A DNA stretch of 64,000 nt from Cohnella sp. AR92 (GCF_003990975.1 NZ_RZJR01000005.1:65869-129868), one strand, 5' to 3'; numbered from the stretch's first letter, positions 44,801 to 53,807 are shown. Program-made: numbers and translations. The notes: a model not told the origin generated them from the letters alone.

Positions 44801-46974
44801 CTTCTGGAACGGATTGATGCCGGCCGGATCGATCGCCGACGTCGTCGTGGTCTTGGAGAGGAGCTTGCGTCCATCCTTGACGTAATCGTAGGCGACTTCG
44901 TAGCCGCCGGGTCCCTTCTCGCGGAGCAGGTCCATCTGATCGTCGTACTCGTAATGAAGGATTCGGCCGGACGAACTCCGCTCGGCCTCGACCAGATCGT
45001 GATCATTGTACCGATAGCGCTGCTCGCGGCCCAGAGGATCGGTTACGGAGACGAGATTGTTCGCGCTGTAGGCATACTTCGTGATCGCCGGCTTCTCGCC
45101 CTCCGGAGTAAGAACCTTCTCTTCATGCTCGGTGAGACGATTAGCGCTATTCCAGCGAAGCGTATATTCGCCGAGGGGCTGGGCGACCGTCGCCGAGCCG
45201 TTCCCGTACTGCACGCCCAAGAACTCTTCCTTCTGATCCTGCTTGCGCTTCATGCTCAAACGGGTTACGCGGTTCCGGTCATCGTACGTCCAGCCCGTGA
45301 CGACGGAGTCCTTCGTGATCCCGGTTCCGCTGCGGTTGTTGTCCCCGTTCTCGACGACGGAGGTCACCCGATGCGCATCGTCGTAGGTAAAGCGGGTGAT
45401 CTTCTGGGACGGCTCCCGGTAGCCGACGAATTCGCCGTCCTCGTTGTACATGAAGAAGAATTTCTTCTTCGGGCTGCTGGCCGTATTGCCGATCCCGTCC
45501 AAGTCGGACATGACGGTCGACTTCAGCTCGCCGGTTCCGCTCTCGTAGTTGAACAGCACCTCATGATTGTTCGTATCGTGAACCGACTCGATCCGAAGAT
45601 CCCGGCCGTAAGAGGTTTGAATGCCCGTCCACTCGAAGTAGATCTCGTTATAATATCGGTCCTGGATCATCCAGAACCGGCCGTCGTTCTTGAAGCGGTA
45701 GCGGAGCTGATCCGGCCACTCCATCACGAACGCGTTGAGATCGAGCGGATTGCTCTCATTCGGGTCCATCGTCAGATGCGGATAATATTGCTGCTGGCCG
45801 TTCGCATAAGTCACATACTCGTTCCCGCTGGGCTTGAACCAATAAAGCGTCCCATCGAAGCCCTGCCAGGTGATGTCCCCCGTCGCCCACTTGGTCAGCC
45901 TGGAGTCCAGATTGAAGCTCCAGCCGTAGCCTAACGAGCTCTTCATCCGGTTCTGGTGGTTGTAGGTAAAATAAATGTCCAGATCGACGCCCGGCCCCTG
46001 CTGCGTGAAGCCTTCGAACGTCTGCGTCCCATTGCCCGTCGCCAGATTGATGCGGACGTTCCGGTCCGCCACGGTTGCTTCCGCGTTCGGAATGGAGGCC
46101 TCCGTACCGGTCCCCGGCATCAGTGGATCGGCCGGCAGCTTCTCCTCGCGCTTATTGCCCGCGGCATCCGTCAACGTGACGACCAGATCTCCCGAGCCAT
46201 TCGGCTTGACGGACAAAGCGGCGAGCATCGGTCCGTCCGTCCAGCTCTTGGAGGCTTGTCCGACTCCCGTTACCGATACCGACTTCAAGCCCGATACGTA
46301 ATCCTTGGCCTCGACGGCGACTCGATCGCCCATCGGGACAATGCCGACCAGTTCGGGAGCCGTGCGATCCAGCGCGACCAGCTGATATTCCTGGTCGTAG
46401 GCGGGTGCCGTGAGCGCCTTCTTCGTTGGCGCACCGCCTTCTGCTTCAGGCGGCAGCTCAAAGGTAACCTGCGGCGCTGTCGCTTTGATTTTCCAATAAT
46501 AGTTGCCGTCCGGAATGAGGTTGCCCTCCGCATCCTTGCCGTTCCACTTGAACGAGTTCAGGCCGCTGCTGTCCTTATGGTCGCTGAGCAAGGTGTAAAT
46601 CTCGCTGGTCTGAGCATCCTTCAGCTCAGCGTCATCGATCCCGCGGAGGATGGGAAGTACGCGGCCGTATCGCCCATCTTCAGGTAAGCCCCGCCTCCGC
46701 CCATCCGATCATCCGGCTTCTCCGGGTGCTCCTCCAGCACCTGGTCGCCGGTGAATTGATAGTACTGCGGAGTCTCGGTAAGATCCTCCCCGTCCTTCCA
46801 TTGCTCCTGCTGCTGCTCCTGCTTCAGGCTTGCGGCTATCGCATCCCAGCCTTTGGCCAGAGCCGAGCCGGCTTCATTCGCCGCCTCCGCCCATACGGCC
46901 CCCGGCGCTAAACCCAGGAGCAAGCTCGCGATTACCGCCGAGGCTACTCCCTTATTGAATCTTCTTTTCCCCAT
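38849..46974 (-). CDS. Secreted RHS/YD-repeat polymorphic toxin with DUF3289-like tip (frameshifted)
   Basis: About 2,708 residues if one base is restored. A Sec signal peptide (about 1-30, cut near VWAEA) starts at ATG 46974. That frame stops at 46621, while the rest is open one frame over. Adding one C to the CCC run at 46654-46652 joins them as AYFPILRGIDDAEL and makes the gene a whole number of codons. Next come a FlgD-like Ig segment (SFKWNGKDAEGN, PDGNYYW), a DUF6531-type region and dozens of YD repeats (YEYDAxG) to about residue 2270, with three Asn-Gly low-complexity blocks (about 1875-1960 and 2270-2310). The RHS core (YRYAGYYWDRKTQYYYLQARYYDP) ends in DPNGHKP near 2460. The last ~250 residues form the toxin tip, with MSGTGTPY, YGITIH, LWDNFGLDEED and LQHYTKF, as in DUF3289 of Gram-negative effectors. 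GC content falls sharply at the tip. Expression is behind a c-di-GMP-I riboswitch. Confidence 0.87.
41093..41381 (-). repeat. Hexanucleotide microsatellite coding Asn-Gly runs
   Basis: Two blocks (about 41093-41212 and 41266-41381) consist of tandem GGNAAY-type hexamers on the coding strand. A shorter relative lies near 40040-40160. Slippage by whole units keeps the reading frame and would vary linker length within the RHS protein. Confidence 0.7.
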
Positions 46975-46995
46975 TCTGCTCCCGCACGAGACAAC

Positions 46996-47130
46996 AAAAA
47001 AAACCGCAACGCCAATAAGCGTGCGGCTTCCTATTCAAGGCAGCTCAAACAAGCGCTTCGGCGGTCTGGCGATCCGACGTGGGACCCATGACTTTGCGTC
47101 CCCACCTTGCGATGGGTTTGCCTTTTTCGG
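46996..47130 (-). promoter_or_regulatory. c-di-GMP-I (GEMM-I) riboswitch with terminator
   Basis: On the minus strand, GGCAAACCCATCGCAAGG (47125-47108) continues with TGGGGACGCAAAG (47107-47095), the conserved first half of the class I c-di-GMP aptamer, including a GNRA loop (GCAA). The second arm ends GCCAGACCGCCGAAG. An intrinsic terminator follows: CCGCACGC with GCGTTGCGG (47026-47004) and eight U residues (47003-46996). The RHS start codon is 22 bases beyond. A -10 TATAAT (47183-47178) lies upstream without a good -35. Whether c-di-GMP turns expression on or off is not decided by inspection. Confidence 0.9.
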
Positions 47131-47258
47131 TTAAACTTCGTTGAGTCTTCGTTTCTATCTGGGACAAATTTACTTTTATTATAGCGATTTATGGGGACTT
47201 GAGTAGTATATTGTGGAAAAATAGTCCAAAAGGAGGGGGTTGAAGCCGAGAACTAAAA

Positions 47259-47285
47259 GAAGCCGTCCCTTGGAGGAACGGCTTC
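47259..47285 (-). terminator. Terminator of the DUF805 gene
   Basis: GAAGCCGT (47259-47266) with ACGGCTTC (47278-47285); TTCTTTTAG follows on the minus strand. Confidence 0.8.
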
Positions 47286-47308
47286 CGGTATCGCAGCGTT
47301 ATCGCTTC

Positions 47309-47656
47309 TTATCCGACGAATTTCGGATTCGGCCCATGGTCATTGTCCGCGTCGCTGTCGGTGCACCAGAAGACCAGCAGCACGATCGCGCCGATGAGAG
47401 GAATCAGGCCGATGAGCAGCCACCAGCCGCTTCTCCCGATGTCATGCAGCCTTCGCACGGAGACCGCCAGGTTGGGGATCAGGATCGCCAGGCTGTACAG
47501 ATCCTGCAGCGCCCTCCCCGTTCCCGTAATGCTCCCGATAATCGCAAGGGCAAGCCCGATGATGAAGTTGATCAGCAAGAACATCCAGAATTCCTTGCGC
47601 CGCGCCCTCCCGCTAAAGACGGCATAGTTCTTCAGGACCTTCAGGTACCATTCCAT
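47309..47656 (-). CDS. DUF805 family membrane protein
   Basis: 115 residues. The family pattern is complete: YLKVLKNYAVFSGRARRKEFW at the N-terminus, three membrane helices, and SVRRLHDIGRSGWWLL between helices 2 and 3, ending with NPKFVG. Function unknown; these proteins are widespread small inner-membrane proteins. Monocistronic, with its own terminator, divergent from the TSUP transporter gene. Confidence 0.92.
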   Translation of the reverse strand: MEWYLKVLKNYAVFSGRARRKEFWMFLLINFIIGLALAIIGSITGTGRALQDLYSLAILIPNLAVSVRRLHDIGRSGWWLLIGLIPLIGAIVLLVFWCTDSDADNDHGPNPKFVG

Positions 47657-47791
47657 GAGATCGCTCCTTATTAGGAAAAAGTGGTATTGTCCTTACCGAT
47701 AAACTATGAAGGAGCGCAGCTCCCGATTCTCATTTTACTCTATTTCTGCGACAATAGATGCACTTAAGCGGAAAGGGCGTCTACCTCATCT

Positions 47792-48562
47792 ATGGAACTC
47801 ACTTGGGAGATTGTGCTTCTGGTCGCGGCGGGAGGCTTCCTCGCCGCGTTTATCGATTCCGTCGCGGGAGGCGGCGGCTTGATCGCCGTCCCCATCCTGC
47901 TGACGGCGGGGCTTCCTCCCCACCTGGCGCTCGGCACCAACAAGCTGGCCGGAACGTTATCCTCTCTGACCAGCACTCTGACCTTCCTCCGGTCCGGGCA
48001 CTTGGACTGGAGGAGCACGGGCAAGCTCGTGCCGCTGACGGCCATCGGGGCGGTCGGAGGTGCCTTGCTTATGCAGGAAGTATCGTCCGACTGGATGCGG
48101 CCGATCATCGTCGTCATGCTGACCGCCGTCACTCTTTATACGCTGCTGAAGCGCGACTGGGGCGCGATGCGCGCCGGATCGGCGGAGCTTGCGCCGTCTC
48201 GCGCAGGCCGTCTGGGTCTAGCTGCGGCCGCTCTCCTGCTCGGCGGCTACGACGGCTTCTTCGGGCCGGGAACCGGCTCGTTCCTTATCTTCGCCTTCTT
48301 GCTGATGGGCCTCGACTTCGTGCAGGCGGCCGGCAACGCGAAGCTGCTGAACTTCACCAGCAACCTCGCGAGCCTCGCCGTGTTCCTCCTGCTCGGACAA
48401 GTCGCCTTCGGCATCGGCCTTGTCATGGGCGCAGCCATGGTGGCCGGCTCCTTGGTCGGGTCTCGCGTCGCGATCAAGAGCGGCGTCCGCTATGTTCGGC
48501 TGCTCTTCCTCTCGGTCAGCGCGGTGCTGATTGCCCGGCAGATTTGGCTTCTCGTGGAATAA
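47792..48562 (+). CDS. TSUP (TauE/SafE) family transporter
   Basis: 256 residues with eight hydrophobic segments in two homologous halves. FIDSVAGGGGLIAVPILL near the N-terminus and GGYDGFFGPGTGSFLIF in the second half are the family signature; NAKLLNFTSN is also typical. TSUP members move sulfite, sulfoacetate or other organosulfur anions across the membrane. The substrate cannot be told here; no sulfur-metabolism gene is adjacent. Confidence 0.9.
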   Translation: MELTWEIVLLVAAGGFLAAFIDSVAGGGGLIAVPILLTAGLPPHLALGTNKLAGTLSSLTSTLTFLRSGHLDWRSTGKLVPLTAIGAVGGALLMQEVSSDWMRPIIVVMLTAVTLYTLLKRDWGAMRAGSAELAPSRAGRLGLAAAALLLGGYDGFFGPGTGSFLIFAFLLMGLDFVQAAGNAKLLNFTSNLASLAVFLLLGQVAFGIGLVMGAAMVAGSLVGSRVAIKSGVRYVRLLFLSVSAVLIARQIWLLVE

Positions 48563-48638
48563 TGTTCAATATTATCTCCACTGAAATGAACCTTGGTCCG
48601 GTATCCCTTGTCTATTCGTTTGAGGCGATCATAATAAG

Positions 48639-48676
48639 AAGACCCGCAGCCTCCTATCGGAGCGCCCGCGGGTCTT
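48639..48676. terminator. Bidirectional terminator, TSUP / EamA genes
   Basis: AAGACCCGC (48639-48647) with GCGGGTCTT (48668-48676), perfect 9 bp with an inner CTCC/GGAG pairing, between convergent genes. Confidence 0.82.
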
Positions 48677-48678
48677 GT

Positions 48679-49596
48679 TCAATTATAGCGCCTTTGCCGC
48701 AATCCACGAATCGAAGGAAGCTGGGGAAGGAGCATCCCCGCCAGCATGAAGACGCAGCCCAGCACCCCCCGCACGCCGAGCTGCTCGTCCAGGATCAAGA
48801 AGCCTCCGAGCGCCGCGAACACCGACTCCGTGCTCAGAATGATGGCCGCCTGCGTCGGATGGGCGTCTCGCTGTCCGATGATCTGCAGCGTATAAGCGAT
48901 CCCCACCGAACAAACCCCGCCGTAGAGGAGGGGGATCCACACGTTCGAGACGCCGTCCAGGGTGATCGTCTCGGTCGCAAGAGCCGCGATCCAGCTAAGG
49001 ACGGCGCAGACGACCGTCTGGAACAGCGACAGCTTGAGCCCGTCCGCGGTCTGGGACAGCTTGTCGATCAGCAGGATGTGCAAGGACCAGAAGAAGGCGC
49101 CGGCAAGCGCGTACAGATCGCCGCGATTCAGCGACAGATCGTTCGTCACGCAGAGCAGGTAGAGGCCCACGACCGCCACGATCGCCCCGAGCACGCTGTT
49201 GAGAGCCAGACGCTGCTTCAGGAACAGGCCGAGGAACGGCACGATGACGATGTAGAGCCCCGTTACGAAGGCCGCCTTGCCGGCGGTCGTGTACACGAGC
49301 CCGATCTGCTGAAGGGAAGAGCCGGTGAATAGAATCAGCCCCGCCAAGACTCCTCCTAACGTTCCTCTGCGCAGCTCCGCTTTTCCCTCCGATCGCGAAG
49401 CCTTGCCTGTCTTCTTCTTATTCAAAAAGTAGATAAGCGGAAGGAGCGACGCCGCGCCGAGCATGAACCGGATAGCATTGAACGTGAACGGCCCCATGTG
49501 AGACATGCCCTCTCGCTGAGCGACGAAGGCGAAGCCCCAGATGCAAGCCGCAAGGAGCAGCAGCAGATTGGATTGCAGACGTTTAACGGGAATCAT
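48679..49596 (-). CDS. DMT-superfamily transporter (EamA)
   Basis: 305 residues, ten membrane helices in two EamA repeats. The first repeat opens with LLLLLAACIWGFAFVAQREGM and the second with GDLYALAGAFFWSLHILLIDKL. Family members export amino acids, metabolites or drugs. The gene is divergent from the winged-helix regulator at 49773, which could control it. Confidence 0.88.
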   Translation of the reverse strand: MIPVKRLQSNLLLLLAACIWGFAFVAQREGMSHMGPFTFNAIRFMLGAASLLPLIYFLNKKKTGKASRSEGKAELRRGTLGGVLAGLILFTGSSLQQIGLVYTTAGKAAFVTGLYIVIVPFLGLFLKQRLALNSVLGAIVAVVGLYLLCVTNDLSLNRGDLYALAGAFFWSLHILLIDKLSQTADGLKLSLFQTVVCAVLSWIAALATETITLDGVSNVWIPLLYGGVCSVGIAYTLQIIGQRDAHPTQAAIILSTESVFAALGGFLILDEQLGVRGVLGCVFMLAGMLLPQLPSIRGLRQRRYN

Positions 49597-49772
49597 AGGA
49601 CGGGTTCTCTCCTGCCGACGGATAATGCGTGCATTTTCCTCAGTTTAGTTGCCAGCAGGCTCTAATTCAATTGGAAAAAAACTCGAAGCTCAACGCGCTT
49701 GCTTTCCCTTCCCGTCCGTGCCATCATCTCTAAATAGAAGATTAATCGGACTTGAACGGCGGGAGGCTCGCC

Positions 49773-50918
49773 ATGATCGCTTTTGATTCGGATACCTACC
49801 AGGTCGCCTATGCGAGTGAGAGCATTGCGCTGCTTCCGAAGGAATTCGCTCTGCTGCGTTACTTATATGAGAATGAGGGGCGTTCCTTCACGCGGGAACA
49901 GCTGCTGGACGCCGTCTGGCCTTTGGAGGCGCCGACCGACCGGACCGTGGACGACCATATCTATCGCATCCGCAAGAGAATCGCAAGGTGGTCCCATCTG
50001 CTGACCATCGAGACCGTCCGCGGGCAAGGTTATAGGCTGAAGAGACAGGACCGGGCACGGACGGCAAGCCCCCTGCTTGGCGACGAGGCATTCGCGGAGG
50101 ACGTAAGCCGGATGCTCTCCAAGTATCACGGCATGGGAATGGGGGCCGCGCTCCAGCTGCTGACGGCGAATAAGGAAACCCTCGGATTGCCAGGCGATTC
50201 GTATTACGACGTCTATGTTCATTTTGTTCGCGGGGACTTCGGGTGGCTGCTCGAGACTTCTCTGATGGAAGATTGGGAGAAAACGGCCTATGCCGCTTTC
50301 ATTCACGCGACGGTTCAATCCAGTCCAAGCAACTCCGTGCCTTATTTCGAGAAGCTGGTCGCCCGAAGCAAGGAACAATCGATGCCGGCTCATTGGTTAT
50401 ACGATCTTCGGCTGGCCCTTATCGCGCTCTATCAGGAATCGGGCATGCGGGAGCGTGCCCGCGAGGAGATCGAAGCGAATCGTCCGGAGATGGCGGCGCT
50501 TCAATCGCCCAGCTTCATGGCCATCTACCTGCTGAGGGAGATGCAATCGTTCTTGCTTGAGGGCAGCCGCGACAAAGCGGAGGCCAAGCTGAAGGAGTGC
50601 GAGGAGCTGCTGGAGCGTCACCCGATCCAGCGCGAGCGCGGGGCGTTCCTGGTCGCGAAGGCCATCCTCCTCTATGACCAAGGGGAGATTCCCGCCGCCA
50701 GACGAACCTTGGACGAGGGCATCGAGACGTTAAAGCACACCTATTTTGTTCCTCACCTGATCGCCAACGTGAATGCCATTCTGCATTATCTGGAGAAAAA
50801 AGCCTGCGACGAGAGTTATCAAGCCCAATATGAGCGGCTGTGGCACCAGTTGGCGGAGCAATACGGGTTCGAGAAGCTGCGGAAGGCCGCCGAGCGGTGG
50901 CTGGACCGCCATCTCTGA
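49773..50918 (+). CDS. OmpR-type winged-helix protein with TPR-like C-terminus
   Basis: 381 residues. The N-terminal ~95 residues are an OmpR/PhoB winged helix (LPKEFALLRYLYENEG, TREQLLDAVW, DRTVDDHIYRIRKRIA, TVRGQGYRLK) with no receiver domain before it. The C-terminal ~280 residues are helical, with repeats of bacterial transcriptional activator/TPR type (EARKKLDEGIE-like). Such fusions act as regulators whose helical part senses an unknown partner. ATG 49773 has GGGAGG 6 bases upstream. The MFS transporter gene follows after 60 bases and is the likely target. Confidence 0.82.
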   Translation: MIAFDSDTYQVAYASESIALLPKEFALLRYLYENEGRSFTREQLLDAVWPLEAPTDRTVDDHIYRIRKRIARWSHLLTIETVRGQGYRLKRQDRARTASPLLGDEAFAEDVSRMLSKYHGMGMGAALQLLTANKETLGLPGDSYYDVYVHFVRGDFGWLLETSLMEDWEKTAYAAFIHATVQSSPSNSVPYFEKLVARSKEQSMPAHWLYDLRLALIALYQESGMRERAREEIEANRPEMAALQSPSFMAIYLLREMQSFLLEGSRDKAEAKLKECEELLERHPIQRERGAFLVAKAILLYDQGEIPAARRTLDEGIETLKHTYFVPHLIANVNAILHYLEKKACDESYQAQYERLWHQLAEQYGFEKLRKAAERWLDRHL

Positions 50919-50978
50919 TCATTCTCTGACAATCCCCTGTTACGCTGTCTGCAAAGACTCGATTCAGGGGGTTTTCTC

Positions 50979-52241
50979 ATGTTAAAGCGCAATCGCTCCT
51001 TCGCCAAGATGTTCGTGGCCTACGGCCTATCCGCCTTCGGCGACTACCTGGACTTCATGGCCGTCACGATTCTGCTGGGCTTCGCTTGGAAGGCCGACGC
51101 GATGACGATCGCGCTCGTTCCGCTCACCTTCGCCGTGCCCGGCATCCTATTCGGGCAAGCGGCCGGCATTCTGGCGGACCGCTGGAACAAGCGGAACCTG
51201 ATGATCGCCGCCGACCTGATCCGCGCCTTCCTCACCGCGCTCCTTATCTTCGCGCCTAACGAGTGGACGCTGCTCGGACTGCTTACGCTGCGTTCCTCCA
51301 TCCGCACGTTCCATTATCCCGCCCAGCAGGCGATGACCCGGAACGTCGTCGGTCCCGATCAGCTGCTTCAAGCGGTCTCGCTGAACGGCTCCGTATTCCA
51401 GCTGTCCAAGATCCTGGGTCCGCTGCTCGGCGCGTCCATCGCCGCCGCGTTCTCTCCCTCCGGCTGCATGGCGATCAATGCCGTTTGCTATATTCTATCC
51501 GCGCTTCTGCTCGTTTGGATTCCCCCCAAGCACGGAATCTCGGACAGGTCCGTTGGTTCCATCGATGCGCAGCCGACCGAGATGACAGCCCCTTCCCGCT
51601 TCGGCGACGTCTGGAAGGAAGGCTGGCGGATGCTCCTGCGCAGCCGGCTGCTGCTCGCGAGCGTCGGCTTCTGCCTGGTCGGCCTGTTCGGGATCCAGCT
51701 CATCGATGCCCAGATCGCCGTCCTGCTGCGAGAGATCGCCCCCGACCGGCCGGAGCTCATCGGCTGGCTCGTCACCGCGATCGGCGCCGGCGGCCTCGCG
51801 GGCGTCGCCTGGCTGCACCGCTACCGCGAGCTTCGCGCCTATGGCTGGCTGCTCGGCGGAGGCTTGGCGCTGATCGGCCTGATGTTCGCCGCCGCCGGCC
51901 TGCAACGGCCGGACAGCCCAATCGGGCTCCTTCTTCTCGCCTGCTTCGTCGGCGGGGTCGGAACCGGCTTCACCTCCACGGGCATGACCTACATTCTGCA
52001 GAAGGAGACGCCGCCGGAATCGATCGGCCGGGTCAGCGGCATCTTCGACTCCTTGAACAGCGTCGTCTTCATCGTCGCTCCCTTAACGGGAGGCGTTCTA
52101 ATCGGATGGCTGGGGGCTCCGAATACTTTTCTGGCTGCGGGATGGATGGTTGGGGGAATTGGCTTGTCAGGTATCTTCTTGCGGAGGCTGCTGTGGGGAG
52201 TGAAGAAGGGGGTAGAGAGTATGGCCGCGGATCAGCCATAA
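50979..52241 (+). CDS. MFS transporter (DHA3-like)
   Basis: 420 residues, twelve membrane helices. The loop 2-3 motif is AGILADRWNKRNLMIAADL, and FHYPAQQAMTRNVV is typical of DHA3 exporters (macrolide or enterobactin efflux type). The ATG follows CAGGGGGTT. It is probably co-transcribed with the winged-helix regulator. Substrate unknown. Confidence 0.9.
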   Translation: MLKRNRSFAKMFVAYGLSAFGDYLDFMAVTILLGFAWKADAMTIALVPLTFAVPGILFGQAAGILADRWNKRNLMIAADLIRAFLTALLIFAPNEWTLLGLLTLRSSIRTFHYPAQQAMTRNVVGPDQLLQAVSLNGSVFQLSKILGPLLGASIAAAFSPSGCMAINAVCYILSALLLVWIPPKHGISDRSVGSIDAQPTEMTAPSRFGDVWKEGWRMLLRSRLLLASVGFCLVGLFGIQLIDAQIAVLLREIAPDRPELIGWLVTAIGAGGLAGVAWLHRYRELRAYGWLLGGGLALIGLMFAAAGLQRPDSPIGLLLLACFVGGVGTGFTSTGMTYILQKETPPESIGRVSGIFDSLNSVVFIVAPLTGGVLIGWLGAPNTFLAAGWMVGGIGLSGIFLRRLLWGVKKGVESMAADQP

Positions 52242-52287
52242 GGTCGCCCCAAGCACTCTGCCTAGTTGAGCAAACCGTTATCCTGCC

Positions 52288-53175
52288 TTATTTCACTTCG
52301 GAGAGCTTGCGCACGACCGGTATCCAGATCTCGCTTCGGTACGTTGGCGAAGACGTATCCCTCGATTCGTTCCAGAGAATCTCCGGCCCCGGCGCCAGCT
52401 CATATCCGGAGGTCGGGAACCACTCGGAGTAGATGCGTCCCCATACATTCTGCAACGTGCTTGGAAAAGGCCCGACTGCTTCGAACACGGCCCATGCGGA
52501 TGGGGCAACCTCCAATTGCTTCAAGTGAGGAGGGCACTCTTCGGTCGTCGCTGCTCCGATATAATGGTCCAGCTCTCCCCGCTCCTCCATGCGGCCCTCG
52601 TCGAAGTTCACGGACGCGCTGACGATCCCGCTCGGCTCCGTGTTCGACAGCTCCTTGAGCAGTCTGATCGTGTCCATGTCCAGGCTCGCCCACAAGGCGG
52701 CTATCTCCGGATTGACCCCCTCGAAGACGATCGGTACTCTCCTCCCGATGCCGACGATCCTGAAGGCTCCCTTGTTCACCACGCGATAGTTCATTTCGCT
52801 TCCTCCCCGTATCGATAGTTGGAAGGTCATGGGCGGATAGGCCTTCAGCGAACGGCCGCTGCCGCGGGCTTCGGTCGGCGTCATGCCGTGCAGCAGCTGG
52901 AACGCCCTCGCGAACGAGTCAGGCGACTCGTACCCGTACTTCAGCGCCACGTCGATCACTTTAAGGCTGCTTCCCTGAAGCTCGAGCGCCGCGAGAGTCA
53001 GCCTTCGGCGGCGCACGTATTCCGACAATGGAATCCCGGCCAGGAACGAGAACATCCTCTTGAAGTGGTATTCGGAACAAAGCGCCCGCCTTGCAACCTC
53101 TTCATAATCGATCTCGCCAGCCAGGTTCTCTTCGATGTACCTCAGCGCGCCGTTCATATGCTTCAGCGAATCCAT
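52288..53175 (-). CDS. AraC-family regulator with GyrI-like effector domain
   Basis: 295 residues. N-terminal AraC HTH pair ([21 protein letters not shown] and [20 protein letters not shown], ending GMTPTEARG), then a ~155-residue GyrI-like ligand-binding domain ([51 protein letters not shown]). This is the Rob/BltR-type layout for sensing amphipathic drugs. It converges with the MFS gene, so a link to that exporter is possible. Confidence 0.9.
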   Translation of the reverse strand: MDSLKHMNGALRYIEENLAGEIDYEEVARRALCSEYHFKRMFSFLAGIPLSEYVRRRRLTLAALELQGSSLKVIDVALKYGYESPDSFARAFQLLHGMTPTEARGSGRSLKAYPPMTFQLSIRGGSEMNYRVVNKGAFRIVGIGRRVPIVFEGVNPEIAALWASLDMDTIRLLKELSNTEPSGIVSASVNFDEGRMEERGELDHYIGAATTEECPPHLKQLEVAPSAWAVFEAVGPFPSTLQNVWGRIYSEWFPTSGYELAPGPEILWNESRDTSSPTYRSEIWIPVVRKLSEVK

Positions 53176-53383
53176 TATTCGACCTCCTCTACCCTTAGGG
53201 TAACGGTAATTCGAAGAGGCCGTCCTGCAATCCGTGCACCGATCTGCAGCCTGCCTTTATCGCAGTTATATCATCTAGATGCCTTCCGGCTTGCGGGCGG
53301 GCCTGGTTTATTCGTCAACGGGATCGGCTCATTGGCGTAATCTGTCGGAAGATGTTGCGGAGAAGAGTGGTTATTTCGAACGA

Positions 53384-53412
53384 TTGAACGTTGGAAGCGT
53401 TAACGTTATGAT
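53384..53412 (+). promoter_or_regulatory. Promoter of the small toxin mRNA
   Basis: TTGAAC (53384-53389), 17-base spacer, TATGAT (53407-53412). Transcription would start near 53419, giving a ~54-base 5' leader. A second possible -10, TACAAT, is at 53420. Confidence 0.5.
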
Positions 53413-53440
53413 TATTTTGTACAATTGAATGCCTTGGGTG

Positions 53441-53472
53441 GGCATGGTGTCCCTTCGAAAGGAGGTGATGCC
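53441..53472 (+). promoter_or_regulatory. Shine-Dalgarno-sequestering hairpin
   Basis: GGCAT (53441-53445) pairs with ATGCC (53468-53472), and TCC plus TT pair with GGA plus AA around a CG loop, so the ideal site AAAGGAGGTGATG (53458-53470) is folded into a hairpin. Masking of an extremely strong ribosome binding site is typical of type I toxin mRNAs. Confidence 0.5.
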
Positions 53473-53568
53473 ATGGATCTAAAAGACGCAATCCTCATCA
53501 TGATCAGTTTCGCATCCTTTGTTATTGCTCTTTTAACTTACATCGCTAACAACTATAAGCGAAAGTAA
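53473..53568 (+). CDS. Small holin-like type I toxin
   Basis: 31 residues: M-D-L-K-D-A, then a hydrophobic stretch of ~20 (ILIMISFASFVIALLTYIA) and a basic tail N-N-Y-K-R-K. Size, single membrane helix and tail match the putative holin-like toxins of the TxpA/BsrG group, which depolarise or disturb the membrane. AAAGGAGGTGATG ends 2 bases before the ATG and is fully complementary to the 16S 3' end. The message ends at a terminator at 53657-53688, and an antisense RNA overlaps its 3' part. The frame is too short for standard ORF calls. Confidence 0.75.
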   Translation: MDLKDAILIMISFASFVIALLTYIANNYKRK

Positions 53569-53685
53569 AAAACCCACCCCAAGGATTCCAGCCAAAGGTG
53601 GGTTCTTCGTTCCCTATCGCTTGAAGGGACATCCCATCCAAGCCGATTGTACGCGGGCCGAGTGTTACCAGCACTCGGTCTTTCT
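53564..53685 (-). ncRNA. Antisense antitoxin RNA (RatA/SR4-like position)
   Basis: Promoter on the minus strand: TTGTCT (53721-53716), 18-base spacer, extended -10 TG-C-TAGAAT (53700-53692); start near 53685. Rho-independent terminator: AACCCACC/GGTGGGTT (53604-53597 with 53578-53571) and a run of T (53572-53566), ending inside the toxin stop-codon region. The ~120-nt RNA is complementary to the 3' untranslated part of the toxin mRNA, the architecture of txpA/RatA and bsrG/SR4. Confidence 0.68.
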
Positions 53686-53688
53686 TTT
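53657..53688 (+). terminator. Terminator of the toxin mRNA
   Basis: CCGAGTG (53658-53664) pairs with CACTCGG (53672-53678), followed by TCTTTCTTTT on the plus strand. Confidence 0.8.
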
Positions 53689-53807
53689 GCCATTCTAGCA
53701 TATGCGGGTAGCGGAAGACAATTGCCTGAGTCCCTTGAATGCAGGTTTTCATTTCGGGTAACATCGAATTTGCAACCCTTTCGGCCGTGATGGATCATTG
53801 GAACAGC

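Noticed and set aside
47758-49332. 524-codon plus-strand ORF
   Set aside because: Overlaps the TSUP gene in a different frame and the EamA gene in antisense; Arg-rich, no recognisable domain.
53546-53764. 72-codon minus-strand ORF overlapping the toxin locus
   Set aside because: No ribosome binding site or protein-like composition; the strand is better explained as the antisense RNA.
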